The notes below the pieces were generated by a model, which worked only from the letters and a program-made list of their open reading frames with translations, was not told the DNA's origin and did no database searches. Positions 16,045 to 24,305 of a DNA stretch of 44,180 nt are shown here, piece by piece (the first letter of the stretch is position 1; every line of letters begins with the position of its first letter). Source of the stretch: Allobosea sp. Root483D1 (GTDB taxonomy: Bacteria > Pseudomonadota > Alphaproteobacteria > Rhizobiales > Beijerinckiaceae); contig NZ_LMJW01000023.1 of assembly GCF_001429505.1 (NCBI RefSeq), forward strand, positions 162,407 through 206,586, written 5' to 3'. A program made the position numbers and the translations under genes.

Positions 16045-16836
16045 CTACTGCCGAAAATAGACAACCATCCTGAGATGCCGATACTCATCCACGATCAGCA
16101 TTTCGTGCAGGAAGCACGATAGGGTTCCGCCCAAATCCAGCATAGCGCCGATGCCACGGGCGTAGCCTTCCAGGCCCGGGCGCTCGAACCACCTGCGGAA
16201 ATCTGGGGAAAGCCGCTTCAATTCGTCCACCAGCGCCAGCATCGCCGGATCGTCGGGAGTACCTGCCAGATCATAGCGAAATTGCGCGAGCAGCTTTGGC
16301 GCCTCGTCGCACCATCCGGGAAGGCGGTGGCGGAACTCCGGATCTGCGAAAACGAGGCGCATTATGTTGCGATCAGGCCGCTCCCGGCCCGCGAAGCCGA
16401 ACAAGTCGTCTGCAGCCTTGTTCCAGGCGACGACGTCCCAGCGCAAGTTGACCACATAGGCCGGCCGCAAAACGAGATCGTCCAGCAGATTCTGGATGAG
16501 CGGACTGACGGATGGCCATTGGTAGGCTTCAGGAGGCGGCGGCCGCCTGTGCGCAAGCAGGAAGAGGTGTCCGCACTCGGCGTCGTCCAGCTTTAACGCT
16601 TTCGCGACCTTGAGCAGAAAGCTCTCGGAGACCTGGATGTCACGGCCTTGCTCGAACCATGTGTACCAGGTCAGCCCGACCCCAGCGAGCGCGGCAACCT
16701 CCTCGCGCCGGAGACCGGGGGTGCGGCGCTGACCGGTCGAGGGAAATCCGGCCTCGGCTGGCGCCAGCTTTTTTCGGCGCCGCATCAAGAAGTCGGAGAG
16801 CTCGGTTCGGGTGCGCGCAAACGTGCGGTCAGGCAA
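16045..16836 (-). CDS. XRE-type regulator with MmyB-like ligand domain
   Basis: A 263-residue protein. Residues about 10-80 hold the HTH_31-type DNA-binding domain with T-P-G-L-R-R-E-E-V-A-A-L-A-G-V-G and W-Y-T-W-F-E-Q-G-R, a diagnostic block of this family. Residues about 105-263 are the PAS-like MmyB ligand-binding domain (Y-V-V-N-L-R-W-D-V-V-A-W-N-K-A-A, then N-I-M-R-L-V-F). These proteins usually control a neighbouring oxidoreductase or transporter and bind small hydrophobic ligands such as fatty acids. The start is TTG 16836 with GAGGG upstream; ATG 16785 would cut the first helix. It is divergent from a DHA2 MFS pump across an AT-rich 86-bp spacer, which is its likely target. Confidence 0.88.
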   Translation of the reverse strand: MPDRTFARTRTELSDFLMRRRKKLAPAEAGFPSTGQRRTPGLRREEVAALAGVGLTWYTWFEQGRDIQVSESFLLKVAKALKLDDAECGHLFLLAHRRPPPPEAYQWPSVSPLIQNLLDDLVLRPAYVVNLRWDVVAWNKAADDLFGFAGRERPDRNIMRLVFADPEFRHRLPGWCDEAPKLLAQFRYDLAGTPDDPAMLALVDELKRLSPDFRRWFERPGLEGYARGIGAMLDLGGTLSCFLHEMLIVDEYRHLRMVVYFRQ

Positions 16837-16855
16837 AGCTATTGCCCTCAGTAAT

Positions 16856-16886
16856 AGGATAATTACTTATATTGTAACAGGATAAT
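16856..16886. promoter_or_regulatory. AT-rich operator/promoter region with direct and inverted repeats
   Basis: AGGATAAT occurs twice (16856-16863 and 16879-16886), 23 bp apart, about two helical turns. Between them TTAC and GTAA (16863-16866, 16874-16877) form a small inverted repeat around TTATATT, which also resembles a -10 box for the plus-strand pump. The spacing fits binding of a dimer to one face of the DNA. Confidence 0.5.
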
Positions 16887-16922
16887 CTCGCCTTGAAAGT
16901 CCATGAACGACAAGGAGTCAGC

Positions 16923-18494
16923 ATGGCTTTCCAGAACGAACCCGACCTCTCCCTTTCCGGAAAACCGGCCGAAACACCGCCTTCGCCGACCCTGAAAGCA
17001 GGGCCGCGCGAATGGATGGGGCTCGCGCTTTTGGCGCTGCCGACCATTCTGCTCGGCCTGGATCTGACTCTTCTTCATCTGGCGCTTCCCGCACTGGCCG
17101 CCGATCTGCGGCCGACAAGCACGCAAGCCCTCTGGATCATGGACGCCTACGGCTTCCTGATCGCCGGCTTCCTGATCACCATGGGCACGCTCGGCGACCG
17201 TATCGGGCGTCGCAAGCTCCTGATGATTGGCGCTGCGGCCTTTGCCATTGCGTCGACGCTCGCAGCCTTCTCCACGAGTGCCGCTATGCTGATTGCCGCC
17301 CGTGCGCTGCTTGGGATGGCCGGGGCAACCCTGATGCCATCGACGCTGGCGCTCATCACGAACATGTTCGTCGATCCGAGGCAGCGCGCTCTCGGCTTTG
17401 GTATATGGGCGACGATGTTCGCGCTCGGCATGGCGCTAGGGCCGGTTATCGGCGGCGTGTTTCTGGAGCGCTTCTGGTGGGGTGCGGCCTTTCTCATCGC
17501 CGTGCCTCTTGTCGTCCTGCTGGTCCTGTTGGCTCCCGTCCTTCTGCCGGAGTACCGCGCGCCGCACGCCGGCAGGCTTGACCTGCCGAGCGTCGGACTT
17601 TCGCTCGCCGCCATGCTGCCGGTGGTCTATGGCATCAAGCAGATCGCCAAGGACGATTTCGGGTTTCAGTCGATCGGCGCGCTGGCGCTGGGGCTTGTCT
17701 TTGCCACGTTGTTCGTGCGCCGGCAACGGCGGCTCGCCGACCCGCTGCTCGATCTTGCGCTGTTCGCCAACAGAGCCTTCAGCGTCGCGCTCGTCGTGCT
17801 GCTGTTCGGGCTCGTCGCGGTCGGCGGCACGATGTTGCTGGTCACTCAGTATCTGCAGCTCGTCGCCGGGTTTTCGCCGCTCGTTGCGGGTCTCTGGATG
17901 GGACCGCCTGCGCTCGCCATGGTCGCCGCGGGCGTAACGGCGCCATTGATCGCTCGGTATATTCGGCCGGGCTTCGTGGTGGCGGGCGCATTGGGCTTGT
18001 CGGTGGCGGGCTATGTGATGCTGGCCTTGCTCGTCAGCAGCGCTTCCGGCACCGCCGTCGTCGTCGCCGGCTTCTCGCTGGCCTATCTCGGGCTTGGCAC
18101 GATAGCCGCGCTGGGAACGGATCTCGTGGTCGGATCGGCCCCCGCAGACAAGGCCGGCTCGGCTTCGGCGATGTCCGAGACGGTGCAGGATCTCGGTATA
18201 TCGCTGGGTATCGCCCTACTTGGCAGCCTCGCGACCGCCATCTACCGCCAGGCAATGCACGGCCACATGCCGGAAGGTCTTGGCCCGGAGGTACGCGAGG
18301 CTGTCAGGGACAGCTTGTGGGCGGCGACGTCAGTCGCTTCGCAACTGCCTCCCGGGCTTCTGGAAACGGCGCGGGCGGCATTTATCGCGGGGTTCAGCAG
18401 TGCGGCGATGTTCAGCGCCGCAAGTGTCGCCATCCTCGCCGTTCTGGCAGCCGCTTCATTGCGGCGAATTGGTGTCAGTGAGGGCAGCAAGTAG
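16923..18494 (+). CDS. MFS multidrug transporter, DHA2 family (14 helices)
   Basis: A 523-residue protein. It shows the motif A loop L-G-D-R-I-G-R-R-K after helix 2, motif D1-like L-D-L-T-L-L-H-L-A-L-P in helix 1, and motif C G-M-A-L-G-P-V-I-G-G in helix 5. The length and two extra central helices place it with QacA/SmvA-type exporters of cationic antiseptics and dyes. The start is ATG 16923 with AAGGAG 6 bp upstream; the earlier opening at 16893 is not needed. Control by the divergent XRE/MmyB gene is likely. Confidence 0.92.
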   Translation: MAFQNEPDLSLSGKPAETPPSPTLKAGPREWMGLALLALPTILLGLDLTLLHLALPALAADLRPTSTQALWIMDAYGFLIAGFLITMGTLGDRIGRRKLLMIGAAAFAIASTLAAFSTSAAMLIAARALLGMAGATLMPSTLALITNMFVDPRQRALGFGIWATMFALGMALGPVIGGVFLERFWWGAAFLIAVPLVVLLVLLAPVLLPEYRAPHAGRLDLPSVGLSLAAMLPVVYGIKQIAKDDFGFQSIGALALGLVFATLFVRRQRRLADPLLDLALFANRAFSVALVVLLFGLVAVGGTMLLVTQYLQLVAGFSPLVAGLWMGPPALAMVAAGVTAPLIARYIRPGFVVAGALGLSVAGYVMLALLVSSASGTAVVVAGFSLAYLGLGTIAALGTDLVVGSAPADKAGSASAMSETVQDLGISLGIALLGSLATAIYRQAMHGHMPEGLGPEVREAVRDSLWAATSVASQLPPGLLETARAAFIAGFSSAAMFSAASVAILAVLAAASLRRIGVSEGSK

Positions 18495-18622
18495 CACCGT
18501 TTCCATGGGCCCCTCGCCGGGCGTTCAGACTTCTGGTCGGCGGTCGCTACATATACCGATCAGTCGCTTCGAATGTCTGCGCTCTGGCAACTGAAGCATC
18601 TCCGCTAGGCGCGTGCCTGATA

Positions 18623-18661
18623 CCGCAGCTTGTGAGTCCGGACACAAACTGCGGATATTTT
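18623..18661. terminator. intrinsic-type terminator between converging genes
   Basis: CCGCAG-C-TTGTG pairs with CACAA-A-CTGCGG around an 8-base loop (11 paired bases with one mismatch), followed by ATATTTT. It lies midway between the 3' ends of the DHA2 pump and the minus-strand symporter. A second hairpin follows directly (GATCTCA at 18662 with TGAGATC at 18683). Together they may stop transcription both ways. Confidence 0.55.
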
Positions 18662-18718
18662 GATCTCAAGCGAATTTGCAAATGAGATCTGAGCCTGAGG
18701 ATCGTTCAGCCCGCCTTC

Positions 18719-19993
18719 TCACGCTGGTGAAGACAGTCGATTGTTCTCAGCGGAAACTGCGACAACCTGTTCTTCCTCGACATCATTGGCTGCATTCTTG
18801 ACCAGCAGCACGGCGACGGTGTTGCCGAAAACATTCACGGCGGTTCGGCCCATGTCCATGAAGGCGTCCACGCCGGCTATAATGGCGATCGCCTCGACTG
18901 GGAGGCCAATCGCCGTCGTGACCGTCGCCAGCGCGACAAGGCCGCCCGAAGGAACGTTGGCAATGCCTTTCGAGGCGATCAGCGTGGTCAGCAGGATCGT
19001 CGCCAGCGCCGGCCAGTCGAGTTGCAGCCCGTAGGCTTCCGCCAGGAAAGTCACCGCCAGCGCGATGTAGAGGCTGGAGCCGTCGAGATTGAAGCTGTAG
19101 CCGAGCGGTAGCACCACCGATACGACACGGTCGGGCGCGCCCATGCTCTTGAGCTTTTCCATGTGAACGGGAAGCGTGACCTCCGACGAGCGCGTGGTGA
19201 AGCCGAGGATCAGCGGCTCCATCACCTTGCGCGTAACCGCCAGCGGCCGCTCGCCGATCAGCCAGAGCGCGACCCACGACATCAGAATTGCAATCGCGAT
19301 ACCGATGTACATGACGCCGATCAGCTTGGCCAAGGCACCGATCGTCGCGAGTCCCTGCGTTGCGAAAAGCCAGGCCATCACCGCAAAGACTGCAAGCGGT
19401 GCGAACGCGACGATCCATTGCGTCAGCTTGAACATGGCGTCGAGGAGCGCCTGTAAGCCGTCCGTGATCGGTCTGGCCCGCGGGCCGAGCGAAGCCAGCG
19501 CCATGCCGAACAGCACGGCGAAGACGATAGTCGGCAGCACCTTCTGCGCTGCCATCACGGCGAGCACATTCGCCGGAATCAGATCGAGGAAATACTTCGT
19601 CCAATCGACCGACGCCGCCATATTGGCCGGCAGCTTGCCGCTGCTCGCCAGGCTGGCGCCAGCGCCCGGATGGAAGATCCCGTTGAGCGCAAGTCCGATC
19701 ACGATACTGACGAGCGTCGCGAACATGAACCAGCCGAGCGCCAGGACCGCGACACGCCCGAAGCGGTTGAGCTCGCTGCCCATTCGGGCGACGCCCAGTG
19801 TCACCGCCGAGAACACCAGCGGGATCACCACCATCTTGATCGCCTCGATGAAGGCGGTCCCGAAAGGCTGGAGCCCGGCACCGATCTTGGGCCAGAGCAT
19901 GCCAACGGCGAGCCCGGCGAGCAGACCGAGCATCATCTGCAACGGCAATGGCGGCAGGCGCCGCCGCTTCGGAGCGGCAGTGGATGCGATCAT
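18719..19993 (-). CDS. dicarboxylate/amino acid:cation symporter (DAACS family)
   Basis: A 424-residue secondary transporter of the DctA/GltP fold. The re-entrant hairpin 1 region reads T-T-R-S-S-E-V-T-L-P, helix 7 carries the N-L-D-G-S-S-L-Y cation site, hairpin 2 reads G-I-A-N-V-P-S-G-G, and helix 8 has D-A-F-M-D-M-G-R-T-A-V-N-V-F-G-N. The Arg in helix 8 fits dicarboxylate or acidic amino-acid substrates. I chose ATG 19993, 4 bp after GGGGAG; ATG 20005 would overlap that site. It follows the RidA gene by 39 bp on the same strand and so probably shares its operon, suggesting uptake of the compound degraded by the PLP enzyme nearby. Confidence 0.9.
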   Translation of the reverse strand: MIASTAAPKRRRLPPLPLQMMLGLLAGLAVGMLWPKIGAGLQPFGTAFIEAIKMVVIPLVFSAVTLGVARMGSELNRFGRVAVLALGWFMFATLVSIVIGLALNGIFHPGAGASLASSGKLPANMAASVDWTKYFLDLIPANVLAVMAAQKVLPTIVFAVLFGMALASLGPRARPITDGLQALLDAMFKLTQWIVAFAPLAVFAVMAWLFATQGLATIGALAKLIGVMYIGIAIAILMSWVALWLIGERPLAVTRKVMEPLILGFTTRSSEVTLPVHMEKLKSMGAPDRVVSVVLPLGYSFNLDGSSLYIALAVTFLAEAYGLQLDWPALATILLTTLIASKGIANVPSGGLVALATVTTAIGLPVEAIAIIAGVDAFMDMGRTAVNVFGNTVAVLLVKNAANDVEEEQVVAVSAENNRLSSPA

Positions 19994-20032
19994 GTTTCTC
20001 CCCATTTTTTGCTTTGTTGGTGAAAATCCCAG

Positions 20033-20419
20033 TCAAAGCCGGGCGATGGCTTCGATCTCGATCAGATAGCCGTGGTGCAGTGCCGGGACCGGGACGACCG
20101 AGCGCGCCGGGCGATGTGCACCGAACGCCTCGGCGAAGACGTGGTCGAAGGCCGGCCAATGCTCGGCGCCAACGATGTAGGCCGTAACCTTGACGATGCG
20201 CTCGGGCGCAGCCCCGGCCGCGGCGGCGATGGCGAGCAGGTTATCAAGCGACTGTCGTGCTTGCGCCTCGAAATCGGCATCCGACCGCATAGTGCCATCG
20301 GCCAGGCTAGCAAGCTGCCCGGAGATGAAGACGAAGCCGTCAGCGACGATCGTCTGGACATAGTGCCCGAAGGGGGCCGGGGCATTCTCGGTGGCGACGG
20401 CGGCGATGGCAGCAGGCAT
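20033..20419 (-). CDS. RidA-family enamine/imine deaminase
   Basis: A 128-residue protein of the YjgF/YER057c/UK114 family. The conserved block R-P-A-R-S-V-V-P-V near residue 103 contains the Arg (106) that binds the substrate carboxylate, and I-E-I-E-A-I-A near the end supplies the Glu. F-V-F-I-S-G-Q and the helix D-N-L-L-A-I-A-A-A-A-G also match. RidA hydrolyses reactive enamines and imines released by PLP-dependent dehydratases, protecting other PLP enzymes. Here a PLP fold-type II gene lies about 1 kb away, divergently, and a symporter gene follows in the same operon. Starts at ATG 20419. Confidence 0.92.
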   Translation of the reverse strand: MPAAIAAVATENAPAPFGHYVQTIVADGFVFISGQLASLADGTMRSDADFEAQARQSLDNLLAIAAAAGAAPERIVKVTAYIVGAEHWPAFDHVFAEAFGAHRPARSVVPVPALHHGYLIEIEAIARL

Positions 20420-20522
20420 GGTGGCTCCGGGACGTGAGGACGTCCGGGACCATAGGAGCGACGTAAGCTCGACGGGATGATGTTTTCGCGGCAGACTATT
20501 CCGATTTGGAATGGAGCCGAAG

Positions 20523-21452
20523 ATGGATCACGCTTGGTTGCTTGATTTCCTGGCACTGGCTCGCGCTGGCAGTTTCTCCAAGGCGGCGCAGCATCGCAAC
20601 ACGACGCAGTCAACACTGAGCAAGCGGATCAGGGCGCTCGAACAATGGGCCGATGTCGAACTGTTCGATCGCTCTTCGCTACCGGTGCGGCTGTCGGAGG
20701 CCGGCCGCGCCCTCGAGCCAGGAGCACAGGAGATCGCCGACCTGCTGGTTCAGAGCCGCAACCGGGCGCGGCTCGCTGCCGGTCGCATTCAGTCGGCTGT
20801 CGCGCTGGCGGCAACCCATGCGATTGCCTTTTCGTTCTTTCCCGGGTGGCTAACGGCTATCGAGCGCGATCTCGGCCGTTTTCCACTGAAGCTCGACTGC
20901 CACCGGGCCGATCGCTGCTTCCAATGGTTGGAGCAGGGTGATGTCGAGTTCGCCATTTGTCATGTGCCGGAGCGACCGATGGAAAGCCTCGGGGCCAATC
21001 GCTTTGCCAGCATCGTCATCGCCGACGACGACGCGGTGCCGGTTAGTGTACCTGATGCTGCCGGATCGCCCGCCTATCCGATACCGGGCAAGGCCGGGCA
21101 GCGCACAGCTTATCTCTCGCTCGCCGCAGGCTCCTGGACTGGCAGCGCCGTGCGGGTCCTGCTCGCTGAACGGGAGCCGGCACCGATGCTGGAGACCGTG
21201 TTCGAGAGCCCGCTAACTGAAGCCGTGAAGAGCATGGCCGTGAATGGGCACGGGCTCGCCTGGCTACCGCGTAGCCTCGTCGGTGGCGAACTAGCCAGCG
21301 GTCGGCTAGTGGCTGCGGCCGGACCGGACTGGACCGTGCCGATGCGGATATGCCTGTTCCGCTCCAATCGCAGCCTCTCGGCCCGCGGCGAGGCGCTCTG
21401 GCGCCATCTTCTCAACTCAGCGCAGCGTCGTGTCAGCGACAATCCACCATGA
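20523..21452 (+). CDS. LysR-type regulator (HypT/YjiE-like)
   Basis: A 309-residue LysR protein. The N-terminus W-L-L-D-F-L-A-L-A-R-A-G-S-F-S-K-A-A with S-K-R-I-R-A-L-E-Q-W resembles the HypT/YjiE subgroup (D-F-L and R-R-I-R-A-L-E pattern). The effector domain carries F-P-G-W and E-F-A-I-C-H. It contains Cys residues at the effector pocket, but a hypochlorite-sensing role cannot be inferred. ATG 20523 is preferred: GGAG at 20513 is 6 bp upstream. It is divergent from the RidA-symporter operon and codirectional with the PLP enzyme 93 bp downstream, so it probably controls both. Confidence 0.87.
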   Translation: MDHAWLLDFLALARAGSFSKAAQHRNTTQSTLSKRIRALEQWADVELFDRSSLPVRLSEAGRALEPGAQEIADLLVQSRNRARLAAGRIQSAVALAATHAIAFSFFPGWLTAIERDLGRFPLKLDCHRADRCFQWLEQGDVEFAICHVPERPMESLGANRFASIVIADDDAVPVSVPDAAGSPAYPIPGKAGQRTAYLSLAAGSWTGSAVRVLLAEREPAPMLETVFESPLTEAVKSMAVNGHGLAWLPRSLVGGELASGRLVAAAGPDWTVPMRICLFRSNRSLSARGEALWRHLLNSAQRRVSDNPP

Positions 21453-21545
21453 GATATGCTCTGACGGAATATCGTTTGGCCAAAGCTTCATAAGCCTCCG
21501 TTGGCGGCGCGTCCTAGATGGCCGAAGCCAACAGGAGCACCGACA

Positions 21546-22706
21546 ATGCAGCACGACCGACGGACACCCGCTTATCTGGATCCTGAAAGCGGCGAGGCCT
21601 TTTCGATCGCGGAACCACGTTGGCGCTCGCCGGCTGGCCGAGCGCTGATGATCACGCCCTTGCCGGGAATGGCCCGGGATGAAATCGACACGAGCCGGCG
21701 CTCACTCTGGCGCTATGGTGCCAGTCTCGCATTGCCGGTCGACGCGCCGATCACGCTGGGCGAAGGCCTGACGCCGCTGGTCGAGCGCGATCTCGGCGGA
21801 TTGCGGGTACTGTGCAAGCTCGAATGGGTCTCGCCGTCCGGCAGTTTCAAGGACCGTGGCGTCTCGGTCATGCTGTCGGTCCTGCGCCAACAAGGCGTCA
21901 TGGCGGTGCTGGAGGATTCATCCGGCAATGGCGGCGCCGCCGTCGCGACCTATGCCGCCGCAGGTGGCATGCGGGCCAAGATCCTGGTCCCGGCGTCGAC
22001 CCAGCCTGGCAAGACAGTGCAGATGCGCGCTCATGGCGCCGAGGTCGAGCTCGTGGAAGGCCCGCGCCAAGCGACGGCCGATGAGGCAATCCGACAATCC
22101 CACCGGCTCTTTTATGCCAGCCATAATTGGCAGGCCTTCTTCCTGGAGGGGACCAAGACGCTCGCCTACGAACTATGGGAGGACCTCGGTTTTCGCGCTC
22201 CCAATAACGTCATCATGCCGATGGGCGCCGGCAGCAACGTGCTCGGCTGTGACATCGGCTTCGGCGAGTTGCTGCGTGCTGGCCAGATCACAAAGCTCCC
22301 TCGGCTTTTCGGCGTTCAGCCAGCACGCTGCGCGCCGATCCATGCAAGTTTTCAGGCCGGAAGCGAGCGCGCCGTTGCGATCGAAACCGGTCCGACCATT
22401 GCAGAGGGCACAGCGATCGCACAGCCGGTTCGACTACGAGAGGTCCTGCAGGCGCTGCGTCGCTCCCGCGGCGGAACAGTCGCGCTTTCCGAGGAGGCGA
22501 TCGAGCAGGCCGTATGGCAGAGCGCGGAGGCTGGCCTATATGTCGAGCCAACTTCCGCCGGTGTCATCGGTGCGTTCCGGCAATTGCAGGCGAATGGCGA
22601 TATCTTACCGGGGGAAACCACGATCCTCGTTCTAACCGGCTCCGGTCTCAAGGCGACATCGCGAATTTCCGAACTGATGGAAGGCGCTCGTAAACAATAC
22701 GCGTAA
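21546..22706 (+). CDS. threonine synthase-like PLP enzyme (fold type II)
   Basis: A 386-residue enzyme. The PLP lysine is Lys102 in S-G-S-F-K-D-R-G, the phosphate-binding loop reads S-S-G-N-G-G-A-A-V-A, and a conserved M-G-A-G-S-N-V-L-G and final L-T-G-S-G-L-K block complete the fold. The S-F-K-D-R-G form and overall order match threonine synthase or its paralogues, which also include cysteate synthase and threonine/serine dehydratase-like enzymes. The chromosomal housekeeping threonine synthase would lie with hom/thrB; here it lies with RidA and a symporter, so a catabolic dehydratase or lyase is more likely. Start ATG 21546 has AGGAG about 8 bp upstream. Confidence 0.87.
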   Translation: MQHDRRTPAYLDPESGEAFSIAEPRWRSPAGRALMITPLPGMARDEIDTSRRSLWRYGASLALPVDAPITLGEGLTPLVERDLGGLRVLCKLEWVSPSGSFKDRGVSVMLSVLRQQGVMAVLEDSSGNGGAAVATYAAAGGMRAKILVPASTQPGKTVQMRAHGAEVELVEGPRQATADEAIRQSHRLFYASHNWQAFFLEGTKTLAYELWEDLGFRAPNNVIMPMGAGSNVLGCDIGFGELLRAGQITKLPRLFGVQPARCAPIHASFQAGSERAVAIETGPTIAEGTAIAQPVRLREVLQALRRSRGGTVALSEEAIEQAVWQSAEAGLYVEPTSAGVIGAFRQLQANGDILPGETTILVLTGSGLKATSRISELMEGARKQYA

Positions 22707-22730
22707 GCCTGCCCGCCCACCGGAGCTACG

Positions 22731-22773
22731 AATTTCCGCTTGCGGGCAAGGTTCCAATGTCCGCAAGTGACGC
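22731..22773 (+). repeat. dispersed intergenic repeat, copy 4
   Basis: Half A is degenerate (TTTCCGCTTGCGGGC). Half B reads CCAATGTCCGCAAGTGACGC. It starts 24 bp after the PLP gene; its GCGGGCA also pairs with TGCCCGC at 22710-22716, giving a possible transcript-end stem. Confidence 0.55.
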
Positions 22774-22945
22774 GATGCAGCCAAGCTCCGCTTCACCTTC
22801 CGCGACTCCAACCGACAGAGCGACGGAGCGTTCTCACAAGCCATTCTTTCCGCCTTAGGCGCGTGGCCGATAGGCCGGTTTTCATGCTGCCTCGGATCGG
22901 CTTTCAACGCCTCTCCTCATCAGCAATCGTTGGCCCCTCTGCAGG

Positions 22946-23075
22946 GATGGAGGGGATCTTGCCATTTCCACCGCAGAGGGAGTGCTCCGACTAGCCGTCA
23001 GCTACTGGCCCGGCACCGAAGAAGATCAACGCGAATGGGCCCGCGCGCTCGACAAGAGCAGCGTGACAGCATTTC
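22946..23075 (+). pseudogene. possible remnant of an unknown protein gene
   Basis: In the second plus-strand frame a protein-like stretch reads D-L-A-I-S-T-A-E-G-V-L-R-L-A-V, then Y-W-P-G-T-E-E-D-Q-R-E-W-A-R-A-L-D. It has the acidic/aromatic make-up of a real helical segment, but no start codon or ribosome site and no extension on either side. I cannot name the family. It abuts the broken end of the hydrolase fragment read on the other strand near 23060, as if two truncated genes were joined there. Confidence 0.25.
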
Positions 23076-23312
23076 GGCCAAGGCGTACGCGGCGACTGTG
23101 AGCGGTGCGCTCGACCCGCCATAGCCGCGCATGTCCGGCGCGACGCATCGCCAGCCGGCCGCAGCCAGCTCGTCCAACTGACGGCGCCAGATGATGGAAA
23201 ATCCGGGCAATCCGTCGAGGAAGATCATCAATCGCCCATCCGCCGGCCCAGCCTCCAGCCACTCGGTGGCGTGCCGCGGTGTTTCGAGGCGGTGACGGAT
23301 CAGGTCGTTCAT
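22998..23312 (-). pseudogene. alpha/beta hydrolase, N-terminal fragment
   Basis: ATG 23312 opens a frame whose first 80 or so residues match the epoxide-hydrolase-like alpha/beta fold: F-L-D-G-L-P-G-F-S at the oxyanion region and A-P-D-M-R-G-Y-G-G-S-S-A-P after strand 4. The match stops at about 23060. The nucleophile elbow, acid and His are all missing, and the last 25 codons do not resemble any hydrolase. The start overlaps the GNAT stop by 4 bases, so it was once the second gene of a coupled pair. The product cannot be catalytic. Confidence 0.75.
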
Positions 23313-23797
23313 CGGCTTTGCTCCAAGGGTGACTTGGCAAGCCCGGCACCTCCCGGCCTCAGGGTCTTGATCAACCGCGCAGCCGGCCCGAACTGAGTCA
23401 TCTCAGTGCCGGCCAGCTGGAAGCCGAGCGATTGATAAAATGGCACTGCGTACCTGCCCGAGACGACCCGAAGCGAACGTGTCTGGCTCGCCAGAAGGTC
23501 TTGTTCGGCGCGCAGCAACAGGGCTCGCCCTATTCCCGTGCGCCAGTTCCTCGGATCGACAAACACCGCATCCACCTCGGCGACGTCCTTCGACAGCGGC
23601 AGGATCGTGCAGAACCCTGCGATCACTCCATCGACCGCGGCCACCAGCGATTGGTCTAGGTGTTCCGCTGGGATTGTCATGGCATCGGGATTGGCGATGA
23701 GATCTTCGAAGTTCTCCCCGGTTGCAAGGGAGGCACGCGCCTGTAAGGCTTCCAGTTCGGGCAAGTCGGCAGCGCGGGCGAGCCGAAACGTCAGCAT
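23309..23797 (-). CDS. GNAT-family N-acetyltransferase
   Basis: A 162-residue acetyltransferase. Motif A, binding the acetyl-CoA pyrophosphate, reads V-D-P-R-N-W-R-T-G-I-G-R-A-L-L near residue 85. Y-Q-S-L-G-F near residue 126 is motif B. The D-A-V-F-V-D-P strand precedes motif A as usual. Start ATG 23797 has GGAGA 6 bp upstream on its strand; the TTG at 23809 overlaps that site. The substrate is unknown. It is coupled to the truncated hydrolase by an ATGA overlap. Confidence 0.88.
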   Translation of the reverse strand: MLTFRLARAADLPELEALQARASLATGENFEDLIANPDAMTIPAEHLDQSLVAAVDGVIAGFCTILPLSKDVAEVDAVFVDPRNWRTGIGRALLLRAEQDLLASQTRSLRVVSGRYAVPFYQSLGFQLAGTEMTQFGPAARLIKTLRPGGAGLAKSPLEQSR

Positions 23798-24041
23798 CTT
23801 ATTCTCCAAGCAAGGTGAGCGGCCGTCGGATCGGCATCAGGTGAGGATCAGGCGGTAGATTCCGCGAGGACGCCCCGCGCGAGCATGTGGGTACGGCGAC
23901 GCCCTACGCATCAACATAGCCTTACATATGTCCTTGAGCGGGAAAGCCTTTCCCCTGCTGCCGAGCCAAGGCTCACGCGGAAATTCTGGCGAGCTTGCGT
24001 CATCGCCCCCCGCACGGACATTCCCGCCCACAATGCGATCC

Positions 24042-24152
24042 GGATTAAGTCCCTTCGAGGCCGCCAGCATCTTCGTGCCGTGCTCCGTGGCTTTCGTCAT
24101 CCTCTCTTTGTGCGCGCCACGCGTCATTGCGCGCTTCGGGACACGCGCCCAA
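24042..24152 (+). pseudogene. MFS transporter fragment (one to two helices)
   Basis: In the plus-strand frame starting at 23928, residues from 24042 read G-L-S-P-F-E-A-A, then a hydrophobic segment and C-A-P-R-V-I-A-R-F-G-T-R. This is the helix 9-10 signature of DHA2-type MFS exporters (G-x-S-P-x-x-A-G ... A-P-R-L-x-x-R-x-G). The frame upstream does not resemble a transporter, and after this point it ends within 10 codons. It is therefore a scrap of a lost pump gene, in a gene-free gap between 23810 and 24305. Confidence 0.55.
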
Positions 24153-24305
24153 CCGTATGGCCAGCGCGTTGGAACATGACGATCTGACACGAGCGCTGGC
24201 GCTATGACGAAAACCTTCCTTCACAGCTTCGATCCACCGTCGGCCAGCAATGATGTGCAAGCGGGTGTTTCAATACCGGTTGCGCGCAATGATCGGGATC
24301 TGTCT

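Noticed and set aside
18783..20159. 458-codon frame on the minus strand overlapping the symporter
   Set aside because: Same strand but another frame of a confident DAACS gene; Arg-rich shadow composition.
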